Below are positions 33,741-42,138 of a DNA stretch of 64,000 nt, piece after piece. Below the pieces are notes generated by a model that ran no database searches, was not told where the DNA came from, and saw nothing but the letters and a program-made list of their open reading frames with translations. Positions within the stretch are counted from its first letter, which is position 1; each line of letters begins with the position of its first letter. The stretch is from contig CP123444.1 in NCBI GenBank assembly GCA_029866965.1, positions 599,501 to 663,500 on the forward strand, given 5' to 3'. This DNA comes from Flavobacteriaceae bacterium YJPT1-3. GTDB taxonomy: Bacteria; Bacteroidota; Bacteroidia; Flavobacteriales; Flavobacteriaceae. Made by a program: the position numbers and the translations under genes.

Positions 33741-34517
33741 TTAAAAACCCTTAACGTCTTTTTCACTTAAATATTTCCAGTAACGTCTGGGGACATGCTG
33801 AATATGTAGCTTTTTATTGACCCGGGCTTTGATGTTGGTGCTTCTGAAATAGTCGTGCCATAAGGCTTTATACTGGGTCTCCTCTTCTTCAAAAGCCTCC
33901 TTGCCGTCCGTTTCTGGGGGGTCTAAAGTGACCGGGCTCACGGTCTGCTCATCGTAGTATAAAGCGTAACCCCGCTTCAGGTCGTGAATGATCCACGGTT
34001 GATCAGCATAGCGGTCTTTAAAATGCGGCGCAATGAGGGGAAGTACATTAAAATCAGGCTCGATCATCGCGTAGTAGATCCCATCGGTGGTGAGTTCAAA
34101 GCGGATAAAGGCCTCCATGCGGTGCTTCTCCCGACCGACCATCTTAGAGATCTGGGTGGCTCGTAAGCTGGCCTCATGACCGTAATCAACCGCCGTGCCT
34201 GATTCAAAGATATATTGGATATAACGCAACAAATAGATCTCGTTGCCCTTGATCTCACTAAGAAACGAGCGATATACGTGATATTGCGCTTTCGCGAAAG
34301 CGGACAAGCCTTTCCACACACGCTCTGCTTTAACGGGATCAGCATCGATGCTATACAGCTGTGAAAACAATCCGCCCTGAGGTGCCCGATCGGTCTGGAA
34401 AGCAACCACCTCTAATTTTTGGGCAAAGGTGAGGAACACTCCGGTCAGAAAACCTTCAAAACTACCGTCGTACTGAAGGGCCACTTCTCCGGTGGGCTCT
34501 GCGTAGACTGTTTCCAT
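33741..34517 (-). CDS. TIGR03915-family (DUF4130) DNA-repair-associated protein
   Basis: A 258-residue protein matching the family that always accompanies a TIGR03916 radical SAM protein. It shows DGSFEGFLTGVFLTF at the N-terminus, GLSAFAKAQYHVYRSFLSE in the middle and HVPRRYWKYLSEK near the C-terminus, which contains the DUF4130 region. A role in DNA repair or modification has been proposed from its partner. The gap to the partner gene is 6 bp, so they form an operon. One copy of the 14-bp palindrome (34288-34301) is read as AFAKA. Confidence 0.9.
   Translation of the reverse strand: METVYAEPTGEVALQYDGSFEGFLTGVFLTFAQKLEVVAFQTDRAPQGGLFSQLYSIDADPVKAERVWKGLSAFAKAQYHVYRSFLSEIKGNEIYLLRYIQYIFESGTAVDYGHEASLRATQISKMVGREKHRMEAFIRFELTTDGIYYAMIEPDFNVLPLIAPHFKDRYADQPWIIHDLKRGYALYYDEQTVSPVTLDPPETDGKEAFEEEETQYKALWHDYFRSTNIKARVNKKLHIQHVPRRYWKYLSEKDVKGF
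34288..34301. repeat. GCTTTCGCGAAAGC palindrome, copy 5
   Basis: Perfect copy inside the TIGR03915-family gene, encoding AFAKA. Confidence 0.95.
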
Positions 34518-34523
34518 ACTGGT

Positions 34524-35795
34524 TTAGGCGGATTGACTGAACAAATTCAACTGCCCGCTGTGCAATTGGCGGTATTTGCTGCTGGATTGCCGTAAGATCG
34601 CCCCTTTAATCTGGGAAGGAGTCAGATCGCGGCGTTCAAAATCGCGGGAATTACAGATCATGAAATACTTAGCCCGATTCATCGCGAGTCCCAAACGCTC
34701 CAGGTGTTCCCAGCTGAGGTTTCTGAATTTTCTTGCCTCCAGTATTTTGCGCACCGAATGCATCCCCACCCCGGGAATCCGGGCCAGCATCCATTTGGGT
34801 GCTTTGTTCACATCGACCGGGAACAGGTGCATGTTGCGTAAGGCCCAGCTCAGCTTGGGATCAATATCGGTATCTAAATTAGGATGCTCCTGATTCAAGA
34901 TCTCGCGCACATCAAAACCGTAAAAACGCAACAACCAGTCGGTTTGATACAAGCGGTTTTCACGCATCATGGGTACCTCGGTTCCCAGGGCTGGAAGCCT
35001 AGCGTCATCAGCGACCGGAATGTATCCGGAATAATAAACTCGTTTCATATGGTAAGTACTATAGTAATGAATGGCAGAGTACATGATGTCTTTGTCTGAC
35101 TCTCCGGTAGCCCCAATGATCATTTGAGTGCTTTGACCGGCAGGCGCATAGCGGGGCGTGGACTTGATGATCTTTTTCTCTGCTTTGTATTGAATGATCT
35201 CATTTTTGACTTTCTCCATGGGCTTGAGAAAATCCTCATGTTTTTTGTCAGGGGCGAGCAATTTAAGACCGGAAACCGTGGGGATCTCAATATTGACCGA
35301 AAGTCGGTCCGCATAGAGTCCGGCTTCCCGCATGAGTTCGTCACTGGCTCCGGGAATGGATTTCAAATGGATGTACCCGTTAAAATTTTCCTCTTCGCGC
35401 AGTTTCTTAGCCACGGCAATGAGCCGCTCCATGGTATAATCCGCATTCTTAAAAATACCCGAACTCAGAAAGAGTCCTTCGATATAGTTCCTGCGGTAGA
35501 AATTGATGGTCAGATCAACCACTTCTTGCACTTTAAAAGCCGCTCTTTTAATGTCGTTACTTTTGCGGGTGACGCAATAAGCACAGTCAAAAATGCAGTG
35601 ATTGGTGAGTAGGATCTTGAGCAAGGAAACACAGCGGCCATCTTCCGTATAGGAATGACAAATACCCATGCCGGAAGAATTCCCGATGCCCTTTTGCGTA
35701 TTCTTTCGAACGCTGCCGCTGCTGGAGCAGGACACATCGTACTTAGCCGCATCGGCCAGGATGTTCAGTTTTTCGCGAATGCGCTCAAAAGACAT
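34524..35795 (-). CDS. TIGR03916-family radical SAM protein, putative DNA repair/modification
   Basis: A 423-residue enzyme. The radical SAM cluster motif CxxxCxxC is at Cys67-Cys71-Cys74 (CIFDCAYC). A C-terminal helix-hairpin-helix (ARIPGVGMHSVRKILEARKF, near residue 335) suggests DNA binding. A spore-photolyase-like role has been proposed for the family, but the reaction is unknown. It is the first gene of the operon with the TIGR03915 protein and diverges from a LexA-like regulator with an operator in between, which suggests DNA-damage control. Confidence 0.92.
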   Translation of the reverse strand: MSFERIREKLNILADAAKYDVSCSSSGSVRKNTQKGIGNSSGMGICHSYTEDGRCVSLLKILLTNHCIFDCAYCVTRKSNDIKRAAFKVQEVVDLTINFYRRNYIEGLFLSSGIFKNADYTMERLIAVAKKLREEENFNGYIHLKSIPGASDELMREAGLYADRLSVNIEIPTVSGLKLLAPDKKHEDFLKPMEKVKNEIIQYKAEKKIIKSTPRYAPAGQSTQMIIGATGESDKDIMYSAIHYYSTYHMKRVYYSGYIPVADDARLPALGTEVPMMRENRLYQTDWLLRFYGFDVREILNQEHPNLDTDIDPKLSWALRNMHLFPVDVNKAPKWMLARIPGVGMHSVRKILEARKFRNLSWEHLERLGLAMNRAKYFMICNSRDFERRDLTPSQIKGAILRQSSSKYRQLHSGQLNLFSQSA

Positions 35796-35810
35796 AGCTT
35801 GGATTTTTTA

Positions 35811-35889
35811 CAAATATATGTATTATTTCCTATTTAGTGGAATATATCCTAAATAATAATTGGATATATTCCATATTTAAGTATATTTG
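35811..35889. promoter_or_regulatory. divergent promoters with shared LexA-like operator
   Basis: TGGAATATATCC (35838-35849) and GGATATATTCCA (35862-35873) form a 12-bp perfect inverted repeat with a 12-bp spacer. The right arm lies in the promoter of the regulator gene (TTG 35860-35862, 19 bp, TATATTTG 35882-35889), whose ATG follows 3 bp later. The left arm covers the expected -33 region of the repair operon, whose -7 box is TATATTTG on the minus strand (35818-35811). Binding of the regulator would therefore block both promoters. Confidence 0.75.
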
Positions 35890-35892
35890 ACT

Positions 35893-36675
35893 ATGGGAAC
35901 AAACGATCTACCTTCAGAAATCAGGCGCTTTAAAGAAGTGCGCGAAGACCACAACTATACGCAAACGGAGTTTGCTGAACTGCTGGGTATTAAAAACAGT
36001 ACCGCCGATATTGAACGGGGGCGCACCAAACTCTCCGGGATCGTGGTCACTGAATTATTGCGACAGTTCAACATCAATCCCTTGTGGTTGTTTGGCTACA
36101 GTAATCAGAAAATACTGCATACCGGAAAGGGAGATGTGAGTCCGAAAGTAGTTTCTGTGGATAGTGAAGACATGGAGAATATGCTGTTGGTTAATCAAAA
36201 AGCAGCAGCCGGCTATCCCCACAATATTCAGGATATAGAATGGTATCAGCAATTACCTGCCTTTGATCTTCCCTTGCCCCAGTACCGCAATGCGACCTAT
36301 CGTGGCTTTCAGGTAGAAGGTGACAGTATGCTGCCTAATTTTCAACCCAACGACTGGGTTTTGGGCAAAGCGGTAGAAGGCTTAGACTATGCCAGTGACA
36401 ATCGGGTGTATGTCGTGGTCATGCAAGATGCTGTGGTGGTCAAAAAATTGCAAAAATTACCCGATCCTTCCCGGGTTTTATTGATCTCTCTTAATAAAGA
36501 GTACGCTCCTTACGAAGTCGAAGTAAGCGATATACAGGAGCTTTGGCAAGTAAACAGCAAACTCACCTTTAATCTGGATACCTCTTCCGAGAGTAACTTA
36601 CTAAAAGAATTGCAGCAGGGCATGCTTGACCTGAAGCAGCAGCTGAACGGGCTCAGCAATACCCATAAGGCATAA
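35893..36675 (+). CDS. LexA-like XRE/S24 autoproteolytic transcriptional regulator
   Basis: A 260-residue regulator. It has an N-terminal XRE helix-turn-helix (about 10-65, YTQTEFAELLGI) and a C-terminal S24 peptidase domain with Ser145 in GDSMLPNF and Lys184 in AVVVKK as the catalytic pair. The Ala106-Gly107 bond in KAAAGYP fits the self-cleavage site of LexA-like proteins. RecA-stimulated cleavage on DNA damage is therefore likely. The ATG at 35893 is preferred over an upstream TTG because a perfect -7 box ends 3 bp before it. It diverges from the repair operon it probably represses. Confidence 0.92.
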   Translation: MGTNDLPSEIRRFKEVREDHNYTQTEFAELLGIKNSTADIERGRTKLSGIVVTELLRQFNINPLWLFGYSNQKILHTGKGDVSPKVVSVDSEDMENMLLVNQKAAAGYPHNIQDIEWYQQLPAFDLPLPQYRNATYRGFQVEGDSMLPNFQPNDWVLGKAVEGLDYASDNRVYVVVMQDAVVVKKLQKLPDPSRVLLISLNKEYAPYEVEVSDIQELWQVNSKLTFNLDTSSESNLLKELQQGMLDLKQQLNGLSNTHKA

Positions 36676-36705
36676 AAAAACCCGCTCCAAAAGAGCGGGT
36701 TTTAT
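36674..36705. terminator. bidirectional terminator
   Basis: The perfect stem AACCCGCTC / GAGCGGGTT (36679-36701, 5-nt loop), with A-rich left and T-rich right flanks, lies between convergent genes. Confidence 0.88.
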
Positions 36706-36716
36706 GTTTAAGAGAC

Positions 36717-36971
36717 TTAATTGTCGTCCGTTTCCACTTTAATCTTGGTCTCTCCGTCCTCTGTTTTGATCTTCACTTCTTTGTCGTCCGTTTCCATTTT
36801 GATTTTGGTTTCATCACCGTCGACTTTAGTCTTGATCTCAGCGCCTTCTTCTTTCATTTCCTCTACCAGCTTTTCCTCTTCAGATTGCTCGCGGCAGGCT
36901 GTGAAACTAAAGGCAAGGAATGCAATTCCAAGGACTGTCACATGCTTAAAAAAGAAACGTTTAGTTATCAT
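36717..36971 (-). CDS. small acidic lipoprotein with charged repeats
   Basis: An 84-residue predicted lipoprotein started at the ATG at 36971. The signal peptide ends with the lipobox FTAC, and the mature part repeats a KIK-E-TDD pattern (alternating Lys/Ile and acidic residues). A 60-bp DNA period is visible (TTGTCGTCCGTTTCCA at 36721 and 36781). The start codon lies inside the upstream lipoprotein gene, whose stop overlaps it by 11 bp, so they are co-translated. The function is unknown. Confidence 0.7.
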   Translation of the reverse strand: MITKRFFFKHVTVLGIAFLAFSFTACREQSEEEKLVEEMKEEGAEIKTKVDGDETKIKMETDDKEVKIKTEDGETKIKVETDDN

Positions 36972-37194
36972 CGTTTCCAATTTTGTCGATTTGCTTATCG
37001 ACCTCTTCATTGACTTCTTCGTCCACCTCTTTCCCGGCGCGCTCCAGTATGCCTTCGGCTTCCTCAGCAGTCTCTTCCGTTTCTACTTCAACTTCGCGTA
37101 CCACAGTTTCGGTTTCGGTTTTGGTTTCTCTACACGCAGTAAATGCCAAAGTAGCGATTAGCAACAAGGCTAATAATCCAATTTGTTTTTTCAT
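36961..37194 (-). CDS. small acidic lipoprotein
   Basis: A 77-residue predicted lipoprotein: signal peptide with lipobox FTAC (Cys21), then a Glu-, Val- and Lys-rich helix (ETETVVREVEVETEETAEEA, EVDEEVNEEVDKQIDKIG). It is a likely coiled coil. It is translationally coupled to the downstream lipoprotein gene by an 11-bp overlap. It resembles the 33426-33698 lipoprotein in general character (lipobox, acidic helix) but not in detail. The function is unknown. Confidence 0.72.
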   Translation of the reverse strand: MKKQIGLLALLLIATLAFTACRETKTETETVVREVEVETEETAEEAEGILERAGKEVDEEVNEEVDKQIDKIGNDDN

Positions 37195-37347
37195 TATTTC
37201 AGGTTTAACTATTGATTAGTATTGGCTGCAAATGTAATTTTTTAGCGGAAACGCGCAAGACCTCGATTCACGAACATTAATAAATTTTAGTTAAATCAAT
37301 AGTTCCCTTTAATTTTCCTCTTCGGGACTCCTAATTTTAAAGGAAAA

Positions 37348-38004
37348 ATGAGCTTTTACAAACTGTACGACTTTCTTCGCGACCTTCAGCAAAACAACAG
37401 CAAAGAGTGGATGGACGAACATCGCGATCGCTACCACGACATACGAGACTGGTACATTGGCTGGCTTGAAGAAATGGATACAAAACTCGCAAAAATTGAT
37501 CCTGAGTATACCCATACGCCGGGTAAGAAAGCGATCAACCGCATTAACAATAATCTACTCTACCACCCCAAAAAACCCACCTACAAAGATCACTTTGGAG
37601 CCGGACTCGATCAGGAGAGCAAGCAGGGCGATTTTTATATTCATTTGGGGACCTCAGAAAGCTTTATTGCCGGCGGATACTACAAGCCCAAACGTGAATT
37701 ACTGGACAGCATCCGATCGGCTATCGATTATAATGGAGACGAGTTCAAGGAAATCCTGAATAAACCAAGCTTCCAAAATACCTTTGGCGGCTTGATGGAT
37801 GATCCGGATCAATTGAAAACTTCTCCTAAAGGATACTCCCAGGACCATAAGCACATAGATCTATTGCGAATGACCTCTTTTGCAGTCAGTCATTCAGTAA
37901 CTCAGAAAGAGGTGATGCAGGAAGACTTCCAGGATCGCGTTATTGAGGTCTACAAACAAATGCTTCCGTTCAGAAGATACCTCAACAAAGCCGTTACGGT
38001 TTAA
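37348..38004 (+). CDS. DUF2461 family protein
   Basis: A 218-residue cytoplasmic protein matching DUF2461 (TIGR02453): YDFLRDLQQNNSKEWMDEHR at the N-terminus, INRINNNLLYHPKKPTYKDHF, and HLGTSESFIAGGYYKPKRELL. The function of the family is unknown. Its stop codon shares the four bases TTAA (38001-38004) with the stop of the convergent kdtA gene. Confidence 0.88.
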   Translation: MSFYKLYDFLRDLQQNNSKEWMDEHRDRYHDIRDWYIGWLEEMDTKLAKIDPEYTHTPGKKAINRINNNLLYHPKKPTYKDHFGAGLDQESKQGDFYIHLGTSESFIAGGYYKPKRELLDSIRSAIDYNGDEFKEILNKPSFQNTFGGLMDDPDQLKTSPKGYSQDHKHIDLLRMTSFAVSHSVTQKEVMQEDFQDRVIEVYKQMLPFRRYLNKAVTV

Positions 38005-39257
38005 TCCAAAATCTTGGACTGTTGCAAATAGGACATGATGGTACGGGTAGCCCCGGTATTGCTATTGATAAAATGCCCGGAGATCATTCCGCTCTTGGAA
38101 CAAAACTCCTTATCTTCCAGCAGCTTGCTTAGCAAGTTGTGCAGTTCTTGTGAATCAGCCACCGTGAATAAGCCAGCTAGTTGCCTTAAGCGCTGGGCTT
38201 CCGGGAACTTTTCAATATGTGGCCCACACAGGATGGGCAGGCCAAAGGTAGCCGGCTCCAGGATGTTGTGTAAGCCAGTATCCCCGGCTGCACCTCCCAC
38301 ATAGGCCAAATCGCCATAGGCATAGGCTCGGCTCAGCAGGCCAATTGTATCCAGAATAAGCACCTGAGTTTCCTCCAATTGAGCTTCATTTAACTGAGAA
38401 TAGCGCTGTACCTTCAGTTCATGTAACGGTTGCTCCAACTGCGCTATCTTTTCTTCTTTAATCTCATGCGGCGCAATAAGCACCTTAAGCGAATATTGTT
38501 CTAAAAGTTGGGGGATTATGGATAAAAGCAAGTGGTCGTCTGCCGGCCAGGTACTCCCACAGATCAACAAGGGCTGTTTTTGCTTGAACACGCTCAGGAA
38601 AGGCAATTCATTATCCATTTCCAATTGGGCGGCAACCCGATCAAAACGGGTGTCTCCGCTCACGGTTGCATTGTGAAATCCAAGCTGTTTCAACTGGTTC
38701 ATAGAGGCTGCATCCTGCAAAAAGAAATGATCAAAAGCTTGAAGACTGGAACGCATCCATCGTCCATACCACTTGAAAAAAGGCTGCTGCTCTCGAAATA
38801 CCCCACTGACCAGCAGTGTAGGGACTTGTTGCGCTTTTAATTCCTCTAAATAATTGGGCCAGAACTCATACTTCACAAAAATAGCCAGACGCGGATGGAC
38901 GAGCTGTAAAAAGCGTTTTACATTTTGCTTAGTGTCTATGGGAAGATAAGTAACTGCATTCGCCAAAGCATTTTCCTTCTTTACCTCGTACCCAGAAGGG
39001 GAAAAAAAGGTTACTAGTAATTGATAGGCCGGGTATTGTTTTTCCAATCGTTGCAGCACCGGGACGATCTGCTCATATTCTCCCAAAGAGGCCGTATGCA
39101 CCCAGATTGTATCACGCCCAGGCTCTAATTTTTCCTGGAGCGCTTCAAAGACATGTGCTCTACCCTCGATAAAGCGACGCAGTTTGTGATTCAGTCCCTT
39201 AAAAAGAGGAAGTACGGCTTGAACGATGCCGATGAATAGTTGGTAGAGGGATCGCAT
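38001..39257 (-). CDS. kdtA: 3-deoxy-D-manno-octulosonate transferase (Kdo transferase)
   Basis: A 418-residue GT30-family enzyme that adds Kdo to lipid A precursors at the inner membrane. It shows an N-terminal membrane segment (LYQLFIGIVQAVLPLF), the ASLGEYEQ segment with the catalytic glutamate (near residue 61), FVKYEFWPNYLEEL, SGDTRFDRV, LICGSTWPADD and the C-terminal donor-binding region YVGGAAGDTGLHNILEPATFG (split near residue 320). Length fits. It shares its stop with the convergent DUF2461 gene. Confidence 0.94.
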   Translation of the reverse strand: MRSLYQLFIGIVQAVLPLFKGLNHKLRRFIEGRAHVFEALQEKLEPGRDTIWVHTASLGEYEQIVPVLQRLEKQYPAYQLLVTFFSPSGYEVKKENALANAVTYLPIDTKQNVKRFLQLVHPRLAIFVKYEFWPNYLEELKAQQVPTLLVSGVFREQQPFFKWYGRWMRSSLQAFDHFFLQDAASMNQLKQLGFHNATVSGDTRFDRVAAQLEMDNELPFLSVFKQKQPLLICGSTWPADDHLLLSIIPQLLEQYSLKVLIAPHEIKEEKIAQLEQPLHELKVQRYSQLNEAQLEETQVLILDTIGLLSRAYAYGDLAYVGGAAGDTGLHNILEPATFGLPILCGPHIEKFPEAQRLRQLAGLFTVADSQELHNLLSKLLEDKEFCSKSGMISGHFINSNTGATRTIMSYLQQSKILD

Positions 39258-39328
39258 GGAGCGCTAAAATAGGGCTTTTGTAAAAATAGGACAGTGTATG
39301 CTGGTAGTTTTCGTATTTTCGTTAGACT

Positions 39329-40468
39329 ATGAAGAAAATACAGATGGTTGACCTTAAAGGTCAATACACCGCTATCAAAGAACAAGTCAATACCTCCATT
39401 CAGGAGGTGATCGATAATACTGCTTTTATCAACGGACCGGAAGTTCATGCCTTTCAAAAAGAATTGGAAGACTATTTGGGCGTCAAGCATGTGATTCCTT
39501 GTGCTAATGGAACGGATGCCCTGCAAATCGCCATGATGGGACTGGGACTAAAACCAGGTGATGAGGTCATCACAGCCGACTTCACCTTTGCGGCTACCGT
39601 AGAAGTTATCGCCTTATTGGGCCTCACTCCGGTGCTGGTCGACGTGAATCCCCACAGTTTTAATATCGATGTGAAAGCGATTGAACGTGCGATTACGCCC
39701 AAAACCAAAGCCATCGTCCCGGTGCACCTCTTTGGTCAGGTGGCTGAGATGGATGCCATCATGGACCTGGCCGAAAAACATCAGCTCTACGTTATCGAAG
39801 ACAATGCGCAGGGCATAGGAGCTTTGTATACCCAACGGGATGGCAGCAAGATAAAAACCGGGGGTGTCGGTCATGCCGGAAGCACCTCCTTCTTCCCTTC
39901 CAAGAACTTAGGTTGCTATGGGGATGGTGGGGCCATTTTTACCAATGATGACGATCTGGCCCACACCCTGCGGGGCATTGTCAATCATGGAATGTACGAG
40001 CGCTATCATCACGATGTCGTCGGGGTCAACTCCAGACTCGACTCCATTCAAGCCGCGGTACTCCGCGCCAAGCTGCCTCATTTAGACGCCTATAATGCGC
40101 GAAGACGAGCCGCAGCCAGAAAATATTCGGAAGCCTTTCGGGAGCATCCCCGCATAACCGTACCACTAATCTGCGACAGCTGCGACTGCCATGTCTTCCA
40201 TCAATATACTTTACAGATTAAAGGCATTGATCGAGACCAACTGGTGCAATTCTTAAATGCGAAAGAAATTCCGTGTGGGGTCTATTACCCCATTCCCCTG
40301 CACAAGCAAAAAGCCTATCAGGACGAACGGTACAAAGAGGAAGACTTTACGGTTACCAACCGGCTGGTCAAAGAGGTGATCAGCTTACCCATGCATACCG
40401 AATTGGACGACGAACAAATCAATTACATCACCCAGGCGATTATCGAATTTGTAAATACACACTCATGA
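39329..40468 (+). CDS. DegT/DnrJ/EryC1/StrS-family aminotransferase
   Basis: A 379-residue PLP-dependent sugar aminotransferase. It shows QMVDLKGQYTAI at the N-terminus, CANGTDALQIAMMGLGLKPG, the cofactor aspartate in VIEDNAQGIGA (DNAQ), the Schiff-base lysine in FFPSKNLGCYGDGGA, and SRLDSIQAAVLRAKL. Family members transfer amino groups to keto-sugars used in lipopolysaccharide or glycan synthesis. The substrate is unknown. Its stop overlaps the start of the amidohydrolase by 4 bp (ATGA), so the two are co-translated. Confidence 0.93.
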   Translation: MKKIQMVDLKGQYTAIKEQVNTSIQEVIDNTAFINGPEVHAFQKELEDYLGVKHVIPCANGTDALQIAMMGLGLKPGDEVITADFTFAATVEVIALLGLTPVLVDVNPHSFNIDVKAIERAITPKTKAIVPVHLFGQVAEMDAIMDLAEKHQLYVIEDNAQGIGALYTQRDGSKIKTGGVGHAGSTSFFPSKNLGCYGDGGAIFTNDDDLAHTLRGIVNHGMYERYHHDVVGVNSRLDSIQAAVLRAKLPHLDAYNARRRAAARKYSEAFREHPRITVPLICDSCDCHVFHQYTLQIKGIDRDQLVQFLNAKEIPCGVYYPIPLHKQKAYQDERYKEEDFTVTNRLVKEVISLPMHTELDDEQINYITQAIIEFVNTHS

Positions 40469-41745
40469 AAAGAATTACCCTCTCTCTGTTATTCCTATTA
40501 AGCACCCTGGCCCTCAGCGCTCAGGACCGGACCCTGATTCACGCCGGCCACATCGTCGATTTGGCCAATGATCAAATCCTCAACGAGAAAACCATAGTGG
40601 TGGAGGGTAACAAGATTACGGCTATTGAAGATGGGTATGCTTCCGCGAAAGAGAACGATGAAGTAATAAACCTAAAAGAACACTATATCCTTCCGGGATT
40701 TATCGACATGCATGTTCATATTGAAGGAGAGACCGGACCCAAACGCTACCTGGAAGCCTTCACCAAGAATGAGGCCGATGTGGCTTTTACGGCGGCGGAG
40801 ATTGGATACCGCACCTTAATGTCCGGCTTTACAACCGTACGGGATCTGGGAGGTAGCGGAGTCAATGTCTCTCTGCGTAATGCCATTGCGGCCGGAACCG
40901 TACCCGGCCCACGGATCTTTACCGCAGAAAAAGCGATTGGCACCACCGGGGGACACGCGGATCCCACCAATGGATACAAAAGCGAACTCATGGGCGATCC
41001 GGGACCTGCAGAAGGAGTGATCAACAGTACAGATGATGCCCGTAAAGCAGTGCGTCAACGCTATAAAAATGGGGCCGATCTGATTAAGATCACGGCAACC
41101 GGTGGGGTGCTTAGTGTCAGTAAGAACGGACAGAATCCGCAGTTCACGCAGGAAGAAGTCAACGAAATCGTCAAAACCGCTAAAGATTATGGGATGCATG
41201 TAGCCGCTCACGCCCATGGTGATGAGGGCATGCAGCGGGCTATTAAAGCCGGAGTGACCACCATTGAGCACGGTAGTTTGATGAGTAAAGAAACTGCACA
41301 GATGATGAAGAAATACAACACTTATCTGGTGCCTACCCTATCTGCCGGTCGCTTTGTGGCCCAACAGGCGGAAGTACCCGGGTACTATCCGGCCATCATC
41401 ATACCTAAGATCAAAATGGTGGACGCGCAATTGCGTAAGACCTTTGCCATGGTCGAGGCAGAAGACGTTCCCATTGCTTTTGGTACCGATGCCGGAGTCT
41501 TTCCCCACGGCGACAATGCCAAAGAATTCGCTTATATGGTCGAGACCGGCTGGTCCCCTCTGTTCAGTTTACGATCAGCTACGGTCACTAACGCCAAGCT
41601 GTTGGATATGGAAAATGAACTGGGTCAGGTTAAGCCCGGGTTCCTGGCCGATTTAGTCGCCGTAAAAGAGAATCCACTACAGAATATAAAAACTACGGAA
41701 GAAGTCGTTTTTGTGATGAAGGATGGGACGGTGTATAAGCAGTAA
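40465..41745 (+). CDS. exported amidohydrolase-superfamily metal enzyme
   Basis: A 426-residue protein with a signal peptide (KRITLSLLFLLSTLALSAQ) and an amidohydrolase TIM barrel. The metal ligands are DMHVHIE (HxH), a likely bridging lysine in ADLIKITATGG, HAHGDEG, IEHGS and the aspartate in FGTDAGVFPHG. The subfamily resembles imidazolonepropionase-like and Xaa-Pro dipeptidase (prolidase-type) enzymes, so peptidase activity in the periplasm is plausible. The ATG at 40465 overlaps the DegT stop; a longer frame from 40273 would run inside the DegT gene. Confidence 0.9.
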   Translation: MKRITLSLLFLLSTLALSAQDRTLIHAGHIVDLANDQILNEKTIVVEGNKITAIEDGYASAKENDEVINLKEHYILPGFIDMHVHIEGETGPKRYLEAFTKNEADVAFTAAEIGYRTLMSGFTTVRDLGGSGVNVSLRNAIAAGTVPGPRIFTAEKAIGTTGGHADPTNGYKSELMGDPGPAEGVINSTDDARKAVRQRYKNGADLIKITATGGVLSVSKNGQNPQFTQEEVNEIVKTAKDYGMHVAAHAHGDEGMQRAIKAGVTTIEHGSLMSKETAQMMKKYNTYLVPTLSAGRFVAQQAEVPGYYPAIIIPKIKMVDAQLRKTFAMVEAEDVPIAFGTDAGVFPHGDNAKEFAYMVETGWSPLFSLRSATVTNAKLLDMENELGQVKPGFLADLVAVKENPLQNIKTTEEVVFVMKDGTVYKQ

Positions 41746-41811
41746 GTTCCCGATACATTTCTAGAACTCAACCCCATCGGCAATTGGCTTTAAGCTTTAA
41801 ATAGTATTGAT

Positions 41812-42000
41812 ATGAAGAGATTTAGACTTGTATTGATAGTGCTGGCATCCCTACTCATCATAGGGCAATTAGTGGTAGCAGACTATACTGATTTAAGTTG
41901 GTCTAATAACACAGGGAGTTATTTAGGAATCATAGCAATGATTTTACTGATCATCTCCATGGTGCTCTCCAATCGTCACGAAAAAAAGCAAGACAGATAA
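41812..42000 (+). CDS. small two-TM membrane protein
   Basis: A 62-residue protein with two membrane segments (VLIVLASLLIIGQLVVA and YLGIIAMILLIISMVL) and a basic C-terminus (NRHEKKQDR). It lies 67 bp after the amidohydrolase gene. The function is unknown. A complete, well-formed frame with a plausible topology and a terminator downstream supports it as a real gene. Confidence 0.6.
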   Translation: MKRFRLVLIVLASLLIIGQLVVADYTDLSWSNNTGSYLGIIAMILLIISMVLSNRHEKKQDR

Positions 42001-42085
42001 TTGGATATCGGCCGCTTGAACATTCTTTAAAAAGATCAGAGGGTAGCGTTTGCTCCTTCATACAATCTATACTTACCCAGACCCA

Positions 42086-42118
42086 ACAAAAAAGCCATCT
42101 TTTCAGATGGCTTTTTAT
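42086..42118. terminator. bidirectional terminator
   Basis: The perfect stem AAGCCATCT / AGATGGCTT (42092-42113, 4-nt loop), with A run before and T run after, lies between convergent genes. Confidence 0.88.
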
Positions 42119-42138
42119 TTTAAGAATATAGAAAGTAT

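Noticed and set aside
40273-40464. Upstream extension of the amidohydrolase frame to 40273
   Set aside because: The added residues lie inside the DegT gene in another frame and precede a typical signal peptide; the ATG at 40465 fits the ATGA overlap.
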